Below are positions 10,565 to 36,513 of a stretch of 64,000 nucleotides of DNA, one piece after another. Source of the DNA: Alviniconcha marisindica (lineage: Eukaryota; Mollusca; Gastropoda; Provannidae). Location of the stretch: assembly GCA_018857735.1 (NCBI GenBank), contig JABMCL010001232.1, positions 213,501-277,500 on the forward strand. The letters are read 5' to 3'. Positions within the stretch are counted from its first letter, which is position 1, and each line of letters begins with the position of its first letter. The notes under the pieces are model-generated. The model searched no databases and was not told the DNA's origin. It was given only the letters and a program-made list of their open reading frames with translations. The position numbers were made by a program, and so were the translations under genes.

Positions 10565-12480
10565 ATTCGTCCAAGCTTGTAGTTGGGTTTACGTGTCGTA
10601 TTGCTTTACCCTCAAAGTTAGCTGGGGACTCTTTAAAACCATTGCGTCGCTGCAAGCTGCAGCCAGTGTAGACGACACGTAAATGGATGTAGTGAAGTGA
10701 AGCGGTGCCGTGCAGAGTTTTATGCACACAAAAAAGTATGCACTCACTCAGTACCAGTTCGCGGTTTTGACGGTGTTATGAGGGGCAACAGCCACGAGAC
10801 GGCGTCCACAAGGCACAATGTTCGACGATAAATAAGAGCCGAAGCTGGCAGTCGAACCGATGTCGTCTGCTTACCAACATAACGCCTGACCGCTGGGGTC
10901 TCTGCTGTAAATCTGGCTCGTGACTGACCGCGCAAATTCTAAAAATGAGCCCCAAGCGCCGGACAGAAGTATATCCGTGTTAATTCTAAACTTTAATCAG
11001 ATGGAACAAGTTGCGCTAGGCTAACAAGGACAACGTTGACGGAAATGTATGTACTGTGTGTATCCAGCGCTGTGAACCCGCAAGGTTTTATGTGGAAGTT
11101 TTTAGCGCCGTACATACATTTTCATTGATTGATTCATTCAAATGGGGTATTCTTAATGAGCTAGGTCACGACGGGTCACGAGGCTGAAAATGAAGCTAGG
11201 GTATGCTAAAATTGCGGGTCATGAGACCGAAAGCGAGGCTGGGATATGCAGAAAAGTCGAATGCAAAAGGTGTCGGGAACGTAAGACATTTGGTGGACTG
11301 CACCGTCGCCTGCACTCCTAAGCCTCGCTTTCGATCCCAGTTACCTTAGTGGCCTCACCTCATGAACATTCCTTGGATCGTGTGTCCAGTCTAGAACACG
11401 TGACAGCAGTAAGCATTCACAAAAGAGACAACACCAAAATTGTCATTCCTGCTCAGTCTTAGTTGCCGGAAGGAGACACAGCCAAGAAAACCAGTCTCAG
11501 CAATAATGGGTGCAACATGTGTGCAGTGCTTGTTCTTTGCATGGGGCACGTTTGTCGTTTTCAGCTGTTTTATTAACCAGGCCGCCTTCCGGCCTCACTA
11601 CCCTTACACATGGTGTGCCCAGCGAGAAATATTAAAAGATACAGTGTTACCATGTGTCCTTATCACCTATAAGTAATACTGAGGTATGAAATAGAGACGT
11701 CGTCTTTTGTTGTGTGTTAGAACTGGGCACCGCAAGCGTGTAGTCGTTGTGACCGGCACTGATGCGTAATTGGATTTGCTGTGTGGGGCGCACGTGTTCT
11801 TTAGACAGCCTACATGTTTGCCTGCTCTCCGCGATCTGCCGGACCAAACCGTTCATGCGCCCTTCGTTGTCGTCATTTCTTGTCAAGACGTCCCAACGAA
11901 GACACGCTTTCGCTGAACGTTGCAGCTTGCGTGCAGCATCTGTGTTTGTGTTTGCGGCGATGCCAGTTGCCGTTGATGGGGGCAGGTCGAGAAAGCCCAC
12001 GTGTATGGTCTGAAAACGGTCGTCGGATTTGACGCGTCGTGAAAATATCGGTGGTGGTAAACTAACCCGGTTAATTAATAGGCCTATAGATGTAGATAGG
12101 GAGGGAGAGAGAGGGAAGTGCTGGTTCAGCTGTTGTGTGTCTGGCTGCGGAAGACTATAGGCGTACGGTACATGCGCATAGCCTACACAGCCCCTCTGCC
12201 TTTCTCTTGGGACGGTATGTACTGTGTGATCGCGTGTGAGCTCGATACTGTCAACAGCCGTTTAACAGTTCAACGAATCATATCGTTTCTTCCGGGATAT
12301 CTGCATGGATTACCAAAAAAAGTGATTCTGTAGAAGTGTGATGGAGGCCATTCTCAACGAAAGTTTCCTAGTCTGGGACATCTATACAGGCATCGGCAGC
12401 TGAAGCTCCCACCTTGCCGTCCTTGGCATCCTTCAAGCGGGAGCTCACTCAGTTCTCTTCAGTTCTTTTTAGGGTGAAAC
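10565..12480. other. No supported gene
   Basis: Unique-looking DNA with several 60-117-codon chance frames on both strands. None has a domain, a matching splice partner or a convincing signal. A short segmental similarity lies at 11190-11340 (repeated 'gaggctg' and 'gcctcgctttcgatcccag' blocks). Confidence 0.4.
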
Positions 12481-12496
12481 TGTTAAGAAGGCTAGA

Positions 12497-12682
12497 ATGA
12501 TGGCTAGAGCTGTGCCGGTGGGAATGTTGTGTGTTTTTGTTTTGTTTTCTAGCCTAGGCATCTCAGTCACACCACGTCGAAAAATTGTCAGCAGTGACAG
12601 CTCGACTCAGTATCAGAATCATTTGAAGATTAAAGGCACGAATGAGCAACCACGTTGTGTGTCTTTGTGTGTGAAAAATTAA
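12497..12682 (+). CDS. Possible small secreted peptide, 61 codons
   Basis: Starts MMARAVPVG, followed by a hydrophobic core (MLCVFVLFSSLG) and a plausible cleavage site before 'TPRRK'. A polar mature part of about 37 residues ends in a two-Cys tail (CVSLC). The signal-peptide shape is good, but the frame is short, no family is recognised, and the region has no other gene evidence. It could equally be a first exon or chance. Confidence 0.22.
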   Translation: MMARAVPVGMLCVFVLFSSLGISVTPRRKIVSSDSSTQYQNHLKIKGTNEQPRCVSLCVKN

Positions 12683-13016
12683 TACAGCCTCAACGCAGTT
12701 ACTCGATACTTTGAGTTTGTCTTAATGCTATTGTACCAGCCCCCTCGTGTCGGTGATGTTCGGTTTGCTGTGTCTGTTTTCTGTTCTACCCACGTCTGGG
12801 GTCGGAGGTTGGCGGTGTCTGTATCGTTGCGTTGATTTAGCGGGTACTTGCAGTTTTGCACGTGCAGCGTTTCCCGTACCATCCGTGTGGACAGGGCCGT
12901 GGTGGCCGGCCCGCTTGCCCCACTGCCGGCTCCCTCCCCCCAGTCACACACCCCGCCTCTTAACTTCCGTGCCACAAAGGAGACGGCAAAGCCATTCTCA
13001 ATACAGTATCAGTTGT

Positions 13017-13017
<1 letters not shown>

Positions 13018-13063
<46 letters not shown>

Positions 13064-13098
13064 TTATATATATATATATTTATTTATTTTTATATAGT
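13018..13098. repeat. (CT)n then (TA)n/(TTTA)n microsatellite
   Basis: About 42 bp of CT followed by AT-rich simple sequence, directly before a LINE 3' end. Confidence 0.95.
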
Positions 13099-13114
13099 TT
13101 TGGTTTGGTTTTTC

Positions 13115-13480
13115 GAATGACTTCCCCCTTCCTTTCCGAAAGAAACCCGCTCTGGACTCCTTCAATAGTAACCTCAAGACAGCTCTTTTCCCCAAGCAAT
13201 AGACCCGCCGTGCTTTCTGTTCTGTGCTACCATCGTCCTCTGCCGCAAGTCTGTTTAAGTTAGCTGTAAATTGTGTATAGTGTCTGTTTAAGTTGGCTGT
13301 AAATTGTGTATAGTAATAGTATAGTGTGTGCATGTATGCACATAGAATAGTCTGTCCAGATAAGATTTTGCAGTGTAGAAATACTGTTGTTGTTTTTGTT
13401 TTGGGGTTGTTTTTATGTTTTGTTTGTTTTGTAGTAGTAGTAGTAGTAAAAAATATTACTGTTGTTATCACTGTTATATG
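13115..13480 (+). mobile_element. CR1-type LINE 3' end
   Basis: The plus strand encodes the typical end of a LINE ORF2 ('LDSFNSNLKTALFPKQ', stop near 13202). A 3' UTR with two copies of 'gctgtaaattgtgtatagt' follows. The same ORF end and UTR occur at 51.3-52.0 kb (minus) and 38.33-38.80 kb (plus). A short copy truncated at its 5' end. Confidence 0.65.
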
Positions 13481-14308
13481 CTGGAATGACTAAAGACAAT
13501 ATTTTCCATGTGAGTCACATTGCAGATGATTTTTGGACATAACTGGCTCACTTTTATGGCAATCCTTTATGGCTGTCGATAAACAGTGAAAACAATTGCA
13601 AGTCCAATTTGGGAAGCAATATAATGATTAACATCTGGTATTTCAGACAGGGGTTGCTCTATGCAGCTGTGTAAACAAAACAGTTGATCCATCCATGTTC
13701 TTGCAGCTGACCATGTCCCAGGATAAGCACAGTCTAGTGGTGTCCCACTCGCAGTGGACTCCCTACAATGGCAAGTCCAGTACAGCTATGTAGTCAAATG
13801 TATTATGTAAATTATAGTGAGGTCTTTGACTAGTGGAGGTTTTTGCGATGCCTGCTGACTTGTGTGTATCTCTCCTTAGCATGGTCGTTTCAGTTTGTGA
13901 ATCTTCTCGTTCAAATACCAGCACTGTTGTGACTATAGCTATAGGCCAATACTGATGGAGGCAATGGAAGTGAGTGACAGTTGACTGTGATGACGGTGTG
14001 TGTCAATGGTATCGTGGAGACTCTTCTTGGTGGAAGTGAAGTACATAGTCCTCGCACCAGATGACTGCAAGTCCAAGAATGACCTGGACCACGTTGGTCA
14101 CACTGTGTGTCGCACTGTACATACCTGCTTCCAACTTTACCATCAGCTTTGGACATCCACGATGTAACGACTAATGGTGACTGTATTGTGAAATGGATGT
14201 GATTAAAATCTGATGTGGATGTAGTGTTGTGATAACCCAGTGTGGTGAGGTAGTAAGCTTGTTTGAGTGTAGCCTGCCTGCTCACTTCATCTGATTCCCC
14301 TTCTACAG
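13481..14308. other. DNA upstream of NHE8 exon 1
   Basis: No supported exon. An acceptor-like 'ttcttgcag' at about 13700 is followed by a short open frame (MSQDKHSLVV...) that ends at an in-frame stop, with no good donor. I treat it as unsupported. Confidence 0.35.
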
Positions 14309-14400
14309 GCAATCCTTGTGTCAGTATGCCTTAAGTGACCTGACTGCCACGGAGATCCAGGAAGGGGTGGCAATTGGTGTTTGCACATTTTCCGTTGTTT
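14309..14400 (+). pseudogene. Decayed duplicate of the NHE8 first coding exon start
   Basis: After a good acceptor (ttctacag/GC at 14308/14309) the sequence parallels the true exon start about 155 bp downstream: 'ttaagtgacc', then ACG-GAG-ATC-CAG-GAA-GGG-GTG, against ATG-GAG-ATT-CAG-GAA-GGG-GTG in the real exon. The start codon is ACG here, and the frame hits TGA after 'FCV'. Similarity fades past 'GVCTF'. It is a partial tandem duplication of the 5' part of the exon. Confidence 0.7.
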
Positions 14401-14496
14401 TTTGTGTCTGAAGTGAACTGTAGTGTAGTTGTTGTGCCTGCTCACCCTCCACAACCAGCCCGTGTGTGACACTGTGGTGTAAGTGACCAGAGAGCG

Positions 14497-27256
<12,760 letters not shown>

Positions 27257-28687
27257 TTGGTGTTACATTATGATTGTGATAGTCAGTCCTCACATTACAT
27301 TATAATTGTGATAGTCAGTCCTCACTAGTACACCTCCTCCGCCAGCCAATCCCAACTGTGCAGAGCCAGTATGTGGGACTTTCACAGTACCTCCTCCTTA
27401 ATGCATGTCTTAAAGGAGCAAAACTACTACAGTACAGGGACAGAGTATGTGAGGATATCTTGATCACTTTACCTTGCACAAGCATACAGAATTCTGCAAT
27501 CGGCTGTTGGTGAGCTACTTTGAAAATTGTGACAAGATTGCTCTTTCAGAACTGAGATTGTTACCAAAGTAGCAATCAGGAGTTCTAAGCTTGGGTTTTT
27601 TTTTTTTCAGGTTTCATTTTCAGTCAGTTAGTTGCATTTTATAATGTAATCAAGTATATGATGGTTATTTTCTTCTTCTTCTCTTTTTAAGTGGGTGCAT
27701 GCTGTGGTGATTACATGCATAACTGTGTTTTCCATGTTTTTTATTTCTAGGTGAGTTTTTTTTGTTTAAACATTAAACAGGAGGAGAGTGATTGAAATGA
27801 CCTATCTTATTAAACATTTGTGATGACAGTGACAGTTTGTATAGTGCAGACATGTTTACAGCATTCTCATAGCACCTTCAAAACAAATGACAACAAAACA
27901 CATGTAAAAATATCCTTAGTGCACAGTTTGAACAAATCAAATTTTCTGAAAACAGGTAGGTCTTGATTTGTAATAGGCATCTATTTTTACTGACCAGTTT
28001 TATGTGAAAGACTGAAAAGTATGTAAAGATATTTGCTGTGCTGATCTCTGTGAACATTCACATTGTAATGAGTCAGTGACTCTGTGAAACGGCCTTCAAG
28101 TAAACTGAAAGCGCAAGTTCTTCAGCCTGTGCCCTTGCTGTTCAGGCAGGGTGGGTGGGGGAGGGGGGAGGGGGGCAGAATGAGGAGGGGGAGGAAGCTG
28201 TACCCATAAGTCCGGTTCTTTTGCCCTACTTTGTACTTACAGCAGCATATTTGATATGTCAGCAAATCTAAATTTGATGGTGATGTCACTGTGTTAATGG
28301 TTGCAGATCAAACACTGTGGCCAAATTGTTCCCCTGACACATCCACCCACCCACCGCGGTCCCCTTTTTCTCTCCACCATACCCCCCACCCCCACCCCAC
28401 CCCAATAATTAACTTTCCATATCTGTCTTCTTTACACACGTTTTGTACAGATGTTGTCCTGTCTACTTTTCTTTGCCTCATTGATTACTGTCACCATCAT
28501 AATTGATAATTGTATGTCATTACTGTGATTAGTGTATGATGATTTTAATCTGACAAAGCTCAGCCCTGTGAATGCATGGTTTTGTTCTTCAGTGCACAAT
28601 TTTATTGGTGAAAAAGGATCATATTTATCACCATAACTGCAGTTTACTTAGGTGATTTGGAATCCTTTGGTGCTTTCAGTTGTTTTG

Positions 28688-28777
<90 letters not shown>

Positions 28778-30100
28778 CCTTCTCTTTTTCCCCCTCTTTT
28801 TTTCCAGTAGTTTGGGAATGTGGACAGAGAGTGAAGTGCCATTACTATCTGTGTAAATTTGACTGCATTTTCTTTGTATTATCATTATTTTTGTAAACTT
28901 GACAAAAGGTTCTTTATCATAATGATATGATTAATATCATTGTTTACAGCTTCTTTTGTGCTGCAGGACATAATTATACTGTTGCTTGGGGTAATATGCA
29001 CCGTCAAGTTGGGTTATTCAGCATTGCAGAGTCAAGGCCACCCAACCCCCACTTTGTTTTTGACACAATATGAAATTAAATTTAAGGATATTATAAGATG
29101 CAGTGGAACATGGATGCATTCAGAGAGAAAACTGACATGGCACATATCGTTCAGACACAAAAAGGTACCTACAATACAAAAAGCAGCTTAGATGCCACTG
29201 AAGTTCTGAACCCATCAGTTTGAACATACACAATTGTAGCATAGTACAACTGCACCTGTTGACATTTTGCTTTTACTGAACTGGTGAGTGGTATTGTTTA
29301 AGTTTTGTTGGTGTTTTCATGCAGGTTTTTACACCAGATGCTCACAGCACAGTGCACTACAACACCTGCAAACCAGTCAGTGTTGGCACTTTGGGATTTC
29401 ATTTTACCACACGCTGTAAAGAGCCAGTGGTACATTGGTAATGCTAGGTATTATTGGAAAGAAACATTCTGCTGGAATAGTCTAAAACAAGCAGTTATAT
29501 GTGTTCATTGTCATTTCTGTGGTGACCATAGCAATCAGAGCAACATGGCGTAGAACACAAACATAAAGACAGATTTACAATGAATTCTTGTCAGTTACCA
29601 ACTTGGAAAATGGGTAATGTGGGTAAAAAAGAAAAAAGATTCAACTTATAATCAAACTACTCCATATAATTTTCTAGCACTTCTTAAATGGGGATAATCA
29701 TACAGAGTCAGGCTGGTTATTCTGGAAGCACAAGTTGATGAGACAGTGGGCATTCTCAGAGATATATTTTTGTTCTAGGGCTAGGCAGATCATGGTTTGG
29801 TGTGAGCGTTTTAGCCAGGAAGCTAACTCCAAAGTGTGCACAGGGTACTGTAGGAGTTCCAAACCACTGCACAATCCTTGTAAGTGATATGGCCCACAGA
29901 CCTTCTCTACAAATGCTTCAGAATGGGGGTTTTAAGTCCATGCCAACACCATCCTTGTCACTGAATTTAAAAGAAATCAAAGTGATGGTTATTTTACAAT
30001 CAGCAGATAAAATAGCAAACCAATTATTTCACACTTATGCACTGGACTCAAAACACAGATAGCTCTTCACTAAATCAGCATCAGCTGCCACCCCCATACA
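27257..30100. other. NHE8 3' flank, no other gene
   Basis: AT-rich DNA likely to include the NHE8 3' UTR. Contains a 27-bp near-repeat right after the stop ('gtgatagtcagtcctcac', twice), C/G-rich runs at 28145-28195 and 28382-28405, and a (CT)n run (28691-28772). I could not place a polyadenylation site with confidence. Confidence 0.45.
28691..28772. repeat. (CT)n microsatellite
   Basis: About 80 bp of CT. Confidence 0.97.
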
Positions 30101-30115
30101 CCCTCCTTGAACAGC

Positions 30116-30520
30116 GGACACAAGGCTCTGTCACCACATTCCACTGTGGTCACAAGGCTCTGTCACCGCATTCCACTGTGGACAAAAGGCTTTGTTACTG
30201 CATTCCACTGGGGACAAAAGGCTCTGTGACTGCATTCCACTGTGGACAAAAGGCTCTGTTACTGCATTCCACTGTGGACAAAAGGCTCTGTCACCACATT
30301 CCACTGTGGACAAAAGGCTCTATCACCGCATTCCACTGGACAAAAGGCTCTGTTACTGCGTTCCACTGTGGACAAAGGGCTCTGTCATTGCATTCCACTG
30401 TGGACACAAGGCTCTGTCACTGCATTCCACTGTGGATAAAAGGCTCTGTCACTGCATTCCACAGAGGACAAAAGGCTCTGTCCCTGCATTCCACTGTGGA
30501 CACAAGTCTCTGTCACTGTG
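30116..30520 (+). repeat. 32-bp minisatellite
   Basis: About thirteen copies of 'caaaaggctctgtcactgca' then 'ttccactgtgga', with point differences and one 3-bp deletion. All open frames over it are artefacts. Confidence 0.95.
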
Positions 30521-30985
30521 ACCGACCTGCAGCCAGCTCTGGGTGCTCATGCAGTCACTAAATGAGCTTTTCCTTTGGACTGTAAACAGCCCCAGCAGCT
30601 CAACAATGTCACATTCGGTGTAAAAGTGCACACCATATAATTATGTACAAGTAATATTGTCATAGACATCAAGCTTGTCCATGTGTGGAGAAAGTAACCT
30701 TCCCTGTTATATGTACAGTGTTGTACTGGCTTTGCTGTCTTGTGCAGATTTTGTTGTGCAAGTTGTATGTACTCTATACTGAAAAAACAACTCTTTCATC
30801 TTACTTCATTCTTGTTGATTTTGCTTTGATTTGGCCTTTATTAATTACTTGATTTTCCCATGCACATTTTTACTGTGTTATAGTCCCACCACCTTTTTCA
30901 TGCTTTTTCCATCAGTGTACTGGGTGTGGTGAGCAGAATGATTTTACACAAACCAAAATCCATCCAGTCCTAAAAAATATCCAAT

Positions 30986-30987
30986 GG

Positions 30988-31032
<45 letters not shown>

Positions 31033-31135
31033 GTTTGTTTTGTTGTTGTTGTTGTTTGTTTGTTTGTTTGTTTGTTTGTTTGTTTGTTTGTTTGTTTGTT
31101 GTTGTTTGTTTGTTTGTTTGTTTGTTTGTTTGTTT
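30986..31135. repeat. (TTG)n and (TTTG)n microsatellite
   Basis: 150 bp of trinucleotide and tetranucleotide repeats. Confidence 0.97.
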
Positions 31136-31446
31136 TCACATCCTGTGATTCCTACCTTTTTTGCATTTCGTTTTCTGTTTCCCTCTGCATCTTTTTACAT
31201 TGCTTTATCATGTTTATCTATGAAACTTGAAAGAAAACTTTAGTGTTTTGAATGACTGATCTGTCCATGTTTGTTGTCAGCATTTAAAATCATCAGCATC
31301 AGACATAATTGACTGGCTGACAATGACAGTATTTCTGGCAGCTTTCTCTCTTTTTGTCTAAACTGTAAAAGAAGTTCAGCAAAATGTGTGAATGAGTGTT
31401 CAGATCTGGTAATGGCTGTTGCACAGGATCGCTGCAAGTACTGAGA

Positions 31447-32124
31447 AAGTTACACAGAAAGGACAGACAGACAAATAATTGGTTTTTAGTACCCAGTCAA
31501 CCATTGTGGTTACATAGTTACACAGAAAGGACAGACAGACAAATAACTGGTTTTTAGTACCCAGTCAACCATTGTGGTTACATAGTTACACAGAAGGGAT
31601 AGACAGACAAATAATAGTTTTTTAGTGCCCAGTCAACCATTGTGGTTACATAGTTACACAGAAAGGATAGACACAAATAATTGTTTTTAATGCCCAGTCA
31701 ACCATTGTGGTTACATAGTTACATAGAAAGGACAGTCAGACAAATAATAGTTTTTTAGTGCCCAGTCAACCATTGTGGTTACATAGTTACACAGAAAGGA
31801 TAGGCAGACAAATAATTGTTTTTTAGTGCCCAGTCAACCATTGTGGTTACATAGTTACATAGAAAGGACAGACAGACAAATAATTAGTTTTTAGTGCCCT
31901 GTCAACCATTGTGGTTACATAGTTACATAGAAAGGATAGACAGACAAATAATTGGTTTTTAGTACCCAGTCAACCATTGTGGTTACATATTACATAGAAA
32001 GGACAGACAAATAATTAGTTTTTAGTGCCCAGTCAACCATTGTGGTTACATAGTTACATAGAAAGGACAGACAGACATTTTAAATAACTGGTTTTTGGTG
32101 CCCAGTCAACCATTGTGGTTACAT
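31447..32124 (-). repeat. 68-bp minisatellite derived from a dispersed repeat
   Basis: About ten copies of 'atagttacacagaaaggaca', 'gacagacaaataatt' and 'gtgcccagtcaaccattgtg'. The last block is the reverse complement of the 'ggttgactgggc' tail seen singly at 3517, 9671, 20380 and 45030, so a SINE-like tail has been amplified in tandem. Confidence 0.9.
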
Positions 32125-32255
32125 CAGGGTGAAACACTTTTTTTCAGAGTACAATACATGCTACAAATATATACATACTAAAACTAGTACATTGTCAGTT
32201 AAAAACACAGGTGGGTAAAAACAAAATCAGATCCAAAATATAACGTAATCTAATC

Positions 32256-32369
32256 AAGATCCAAACACATAAAAGGTTAAAAAGAATGCTGTTTATTCAG
32301 ACAAAACATAGCGTTGTGTTTTGTTCTAATAAATAGCATTCTTTTTAACTTCTTATGTGTTTGGATCTT
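32256..32369. repeat. Short fold-back repeat (hairpin)
   Basis: Two arms of about 55 bp start and end with 'aagatccaaacacataa' and its complement, with almost no loop. It is a minimal form of the fold-back family at 36514-36926. Confidence 0.85.
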
Positions 32370-32399
32370 GTTTTAGCATGCTTGCAGTCCTTCTTTCAG

Positions 32400-34840
32400 T
32401 TTTTATTTTTATTTTTTATTTTTTTATTTATCAAACCAGAACACAAAAAAGCTAAATATGTTGTATTGTGAGTAACTCATCACATGAAATGCATACAGAT
32501 GGCTCCAGTCCCTTCAATAAACAAATGTGAGTCATATCTGAGGGACCAGTGAATAGTTTAAACAATCCCTTCTCTTCTGTTAGTACAAGGACAAGCAGCA
32601 CCATCATTCTGTTTCAGAAAGAAGTTATGCAGCTTGTCACAAGGACAATCACCCCAGATGTTTATTCACAGGTTGTTGTTTTAGATCTGAGAAGGAGATG
32701 ATTTCATCTGACATGCTGCCATCAAGGGCATGCACCCTTAGCAGCTGAATTCCACCTAATGCCCATGTGGCCAGGAACACAGACAAAAACAATCTTCTTC
32801 CCATTACTGGTTAATTCCAAGTGTAGTTCAAGAACCTTTGCTAAGTACACTTGAACACACTTCAAATAGTGGATCTGGAAATTCCTGTTACAGACCCATG
32901 ACTACTCTGCTTGATAGTATCTTTGGGAAAACATGACATCACTGTCTGACATTGTCTACTTTTTATCATGTTTGGTGTCAATTCTGAGAGCGGTTGAATA
33001 TGAAGTTTGAAATGTTTCAGTACTTCAAATACTCAGGATTATCCACATTTGTAACTTTCACCCCTGCCTTCTACTCTTTCTTTTTTTCTTTTTTTCTTTT
33101 TCTTCTTCTTCTTGGGGTGGATGTAATATGTAGCCAATGCTCATAGTGCAATGGCCATCTCAAAGTCAGTGAATGAAAGTAAGTTGCTCAGCACACAACT
33201 GCAAATACAAAATAGAAATATCTGAAGTAAGATGTATTGAAAGAAAACTGTTGCTGTTCATTTTGTTAATTGCATAATTTTCTTTTAACTCCTCTGTGTG
33301 CGACCTCTTGTTGTACTTAAATAGCATAGCAAAGAACATCTTTTAAGGCATATTTTATGTTGGTCACCCAGTGTCCTGTGATTTTGATCTCAAAGTGCTG
33401 CTAAGACTTTTGGCAGTGGTTTTTGAGACCAACAGTTTTTGATATTTGGTCAAAATCTTATGGCCTTAATTTGTTGTCTAAATATAGTAAAATAACAACA
33501 TTGGTCACTTAATTTGTTGTCTAAATACAGTAAAATAACAACTCTGGTAATGTATTCAATGCTTGTTGTAAACGGTCTTTGGTGACAGCATTTTACACTT
33601 TTACAGAGATAAAAGTCACAATACATACAATTTTGTGTTGGTCATTGGAATTTTTAGCTAATTATCAGTAATCTACAAAGCTGCATACTTTCCACTAAAG
33701 AAAAAAGTCAGCTGTTTGTGTGTTGTTGTTGTTTTGAAGGGGGGGGGGGCATTGATGGGGGGTGAGCTTTGCAAGAAAAGTGTTGCACATAATACACTAT
33801 TGAAAAAACATGGCAGCAAGCTGAACATCTTTCAATCATAGTGTCATGGCATTAAATGAGATTTGGTCAGTAAAATAGTTGGAATGGAGTGATCAGATCC
33901 CCTCCTCCTTTCACTTTTTCATTGTTCAATTGTTTTTTGTTTTTCTCTCTCTCTCTTAGTCCTTGTTTTTTTAGACCATATCTCAAGGTATTCTATTTTT
34001 CACAACTGCCATCTTACAGTGCAATAGATTTGCTTTGTGCTGTCACTTTTGTTTTTGTGTTCAGGATGGACAAGTACAAAAATATTTGTGTTTGGTGAAT
34101 AGAGGATGTGCTGCAACCATAGTGTAGTAGGATACTTGTCTGCATCACTATAACAATAACAATATACTTTCTTAATCCCAGTGGGAAATTACAGCATCAT
34201 AGATATAATATACACTGTATATAGCTGGGTCATGTTATGGTGGGGTACAGCTGTACACACATTTTCCGTACAGTGTGCTTCTGTGTAGCAGGCAACATTT
34301 GCAATCATTGATATTCTGTACACATGTATGTGGTAGTGCTCCATTTGTTGAACTGTTGCGCAGGTTCTTTACTTTGTATGCATTGTAATTTGTATTCTTT
34401 GTGTGCATTTTGTTTTCTATTGTTGTGGGTTGTTGGTTGTTTTTGGTTAGTTTTTTTCTATAGCTTGATGACTCTGTCTCTCTCTCTCTTTTTTTTTTTG
34501 GCGGGGGTGGGGGGGGTTATCATTTTGATTACAATGTTTGGGGATGCTGATTTTGATGTGATATAGTGTGAAAATTCCACAATGATATAATGTCCCAGTA
34601 CCTTTTTGATTTATGACATTCATGTTTGATTTTGTGCTTGCAGGCTCATGATGATATGTACTGCCACACAGTGTCATAGTTTACAAAACACAGAAGCAGT
34701 TCTCATGGAGACCACTCCACTTACAGCTTGTTTCCGTGTGGCTTTTTCCATCTCCTTCGGTTTGCCTGTTTCCATCTGCTGTGATTTCTTTTGTGTACAG
34801 TGCAACTTTATTCATCCACCTTGGGAAGCTGTATGTCTGC
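32400..34840. other. Gene-free stretch
   Basis: AT-rich DNA. A short tandem duplication is seen at about 33465-33545 ('taatttgttgtctaaata(t/c)agtaaaataaca', twice). No exon recognised. Confidence 0.45.
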
Positions 34841-34850
34841 TTGTTTGTAA

Positions 34851-35082
34851 CAGACGCTACATACGCTAAGAGCACAATCCACACCCAAATGTGAGGATTC
34901 GCACAGAGAGTTATGCCCCTTCACAAAGACGCTACATCTGCTAAGAGCACAATCCACACCTGAATGTGAGGATCCATGCAAAGAGTTATGCCCCTTCACA
35001 AAGATGCTACATGTATACGCCAAGAGTACAATCCACACCCGAATGTGAGGATCCATGCAGAGAGTTATGCCCCTTCACAGTG
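34851..35082 (+). repeat. 75-bp tandem repeat, three copies
   Basis: Unit 'gctacat(ac/ct)gctaagagcac', 'aatccacaccc', 'gagagttatgccccttcaca'. Confidence 0.92.
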
Positions 35083-36510
35083 GACTCACTGGTATTGGCT
35101 GATCGCTCAAACTGAGGGAGTGTGTGTAGTGTCTGTCCCAGGGATGAAAAAATCAGAGGGAACGGAATGATGTAGGGCATAATTATGACATGTCTTCCTT
35201 CTGACAATACTGTGTAGTGTCCTTGTTGCTGTCACTGAAGAAGAAATCAGATGGATGGCATAGCCATGGACCTACATGTAGGTCTGTAGGCCAGCTTGAT
35301 CTGAGGGAAATCTGAGTCCTCACTCATTTTCAGTTGTCAGATAGAGACATCACTGTCACTTTTCAGTCAGCTGTAAGAAGGAATGTACTGTCTTGGTGTG
35401 TAATATCTTTGTAATATCATATAGATCTACAGAAATACAATTTTATGTTGTTATAAGCAGAGTACATTTTGTACATATAATTAGGTACAAAAATGTAGTC
35501 AAATTCAAGTATGAAAAAGTCCTTCATGATTAAATTCTGCTTGTATCAAAATATTTATTTTTATTGATAACCCTATTGCATTATTAACTTGCTCGGTTGT
35601 GACAAAATCCGGCTGATAGGGTTGTGAAAAGGTCCCCAAACACTTTGTTTTGTGAGGATTCCCCTTGCTTTTTGTGAGAGGGTGGGAGGGGTCTGCTTTT
35701 CTTCCTGATGTGAGTGGGTGGTGGTTGTCAAACTGGTTTTTAAAATGAGCTAATGAAATTTGTCATTGTGGTGCTTCCTTGAGCACTTGCTCAGCTGTTC
35801 AGCTGGACATCTTTTAACCTGCATGTGTTGTCAGTGTCACCCAGTCAGCTGTGGATGCACACTAAAAGTGCTACACTGACAGAACCCAGTCTTCAGTATA
35901 GCACCAATGGACTGGTGTTCTGCGGCAGCAGGAGATGTGTCCTTTCAAATTGTCTGCAATCTGCATGCTGTTTGTTGACTTGAATTGTTCCACTTGATGG
36001 CTGTCCTGTGAAGTGGGCGAAAGACTTTCTGTTGACTGCAGTGTTTGTTATACTGTGCTGAACACCTTGAAGTGGGTGTGTCACAAACATGTTTACAATG
36101 TGTTTGTGCCTCAGCCTGGCCTTGCCACGTTTTGTTTTGTCAGGGTTTATTTTTCACTGCAGTGGTGTCTTTCACTGCACTCATCGGTTTGTTTGAATTT
36201 TTTTGGAGCTGACTTAATTATCTGATACAGAATGAGCTATTGATTAAATGATCACATCCATTAATTTTCAGTCCCAGGTCAAGTGATGTACATGAATGTG
36301 TGTAATGGACATTTCCTTCTTGGTTAACTGTCCAGTGCAAAATTGGACACATAATATTCATATACTGGGGTGTCTTTTTTTTTTGGAGGGGGGTTGAACA
36401 TTTTTATTCTTCTTCCAGTGCAGAATTGTACATGTGGTAAGCATACTATGTGGGTGAAGAAAAATTCTTGTTCCATTATTTATGCAGTTTCGCAAGTTTG
36501 CTGGTTTATA
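35083..36510. other. Gene-free stretch
   Basis: AT-rich; no exon or clear mobile element recognised. A 16-bp palindrome 'gacctacatgtaggtc' lies at about 35268-35283. Confidence 0.45.
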
Positions 36511-36513
36511 ACC

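Noticed and set aside
13690..13790. Possible upstream NHE8 exon (ttcttgcag, then MSQDKHSLVV...)
   Set aside because: The frame ends in a stop without a standard GT donor; a GC donor would be needed, and it leads to a stop in the next exon.
30116..30520. 174-codon frame with repeated His/Cys pattern resembling a zinc-finger array
   Set aside because: It is a translation of a 32-bp minisatellite; all three frames show the same kind of repeat, and Cys/His spacing does not fit a zinc finger.
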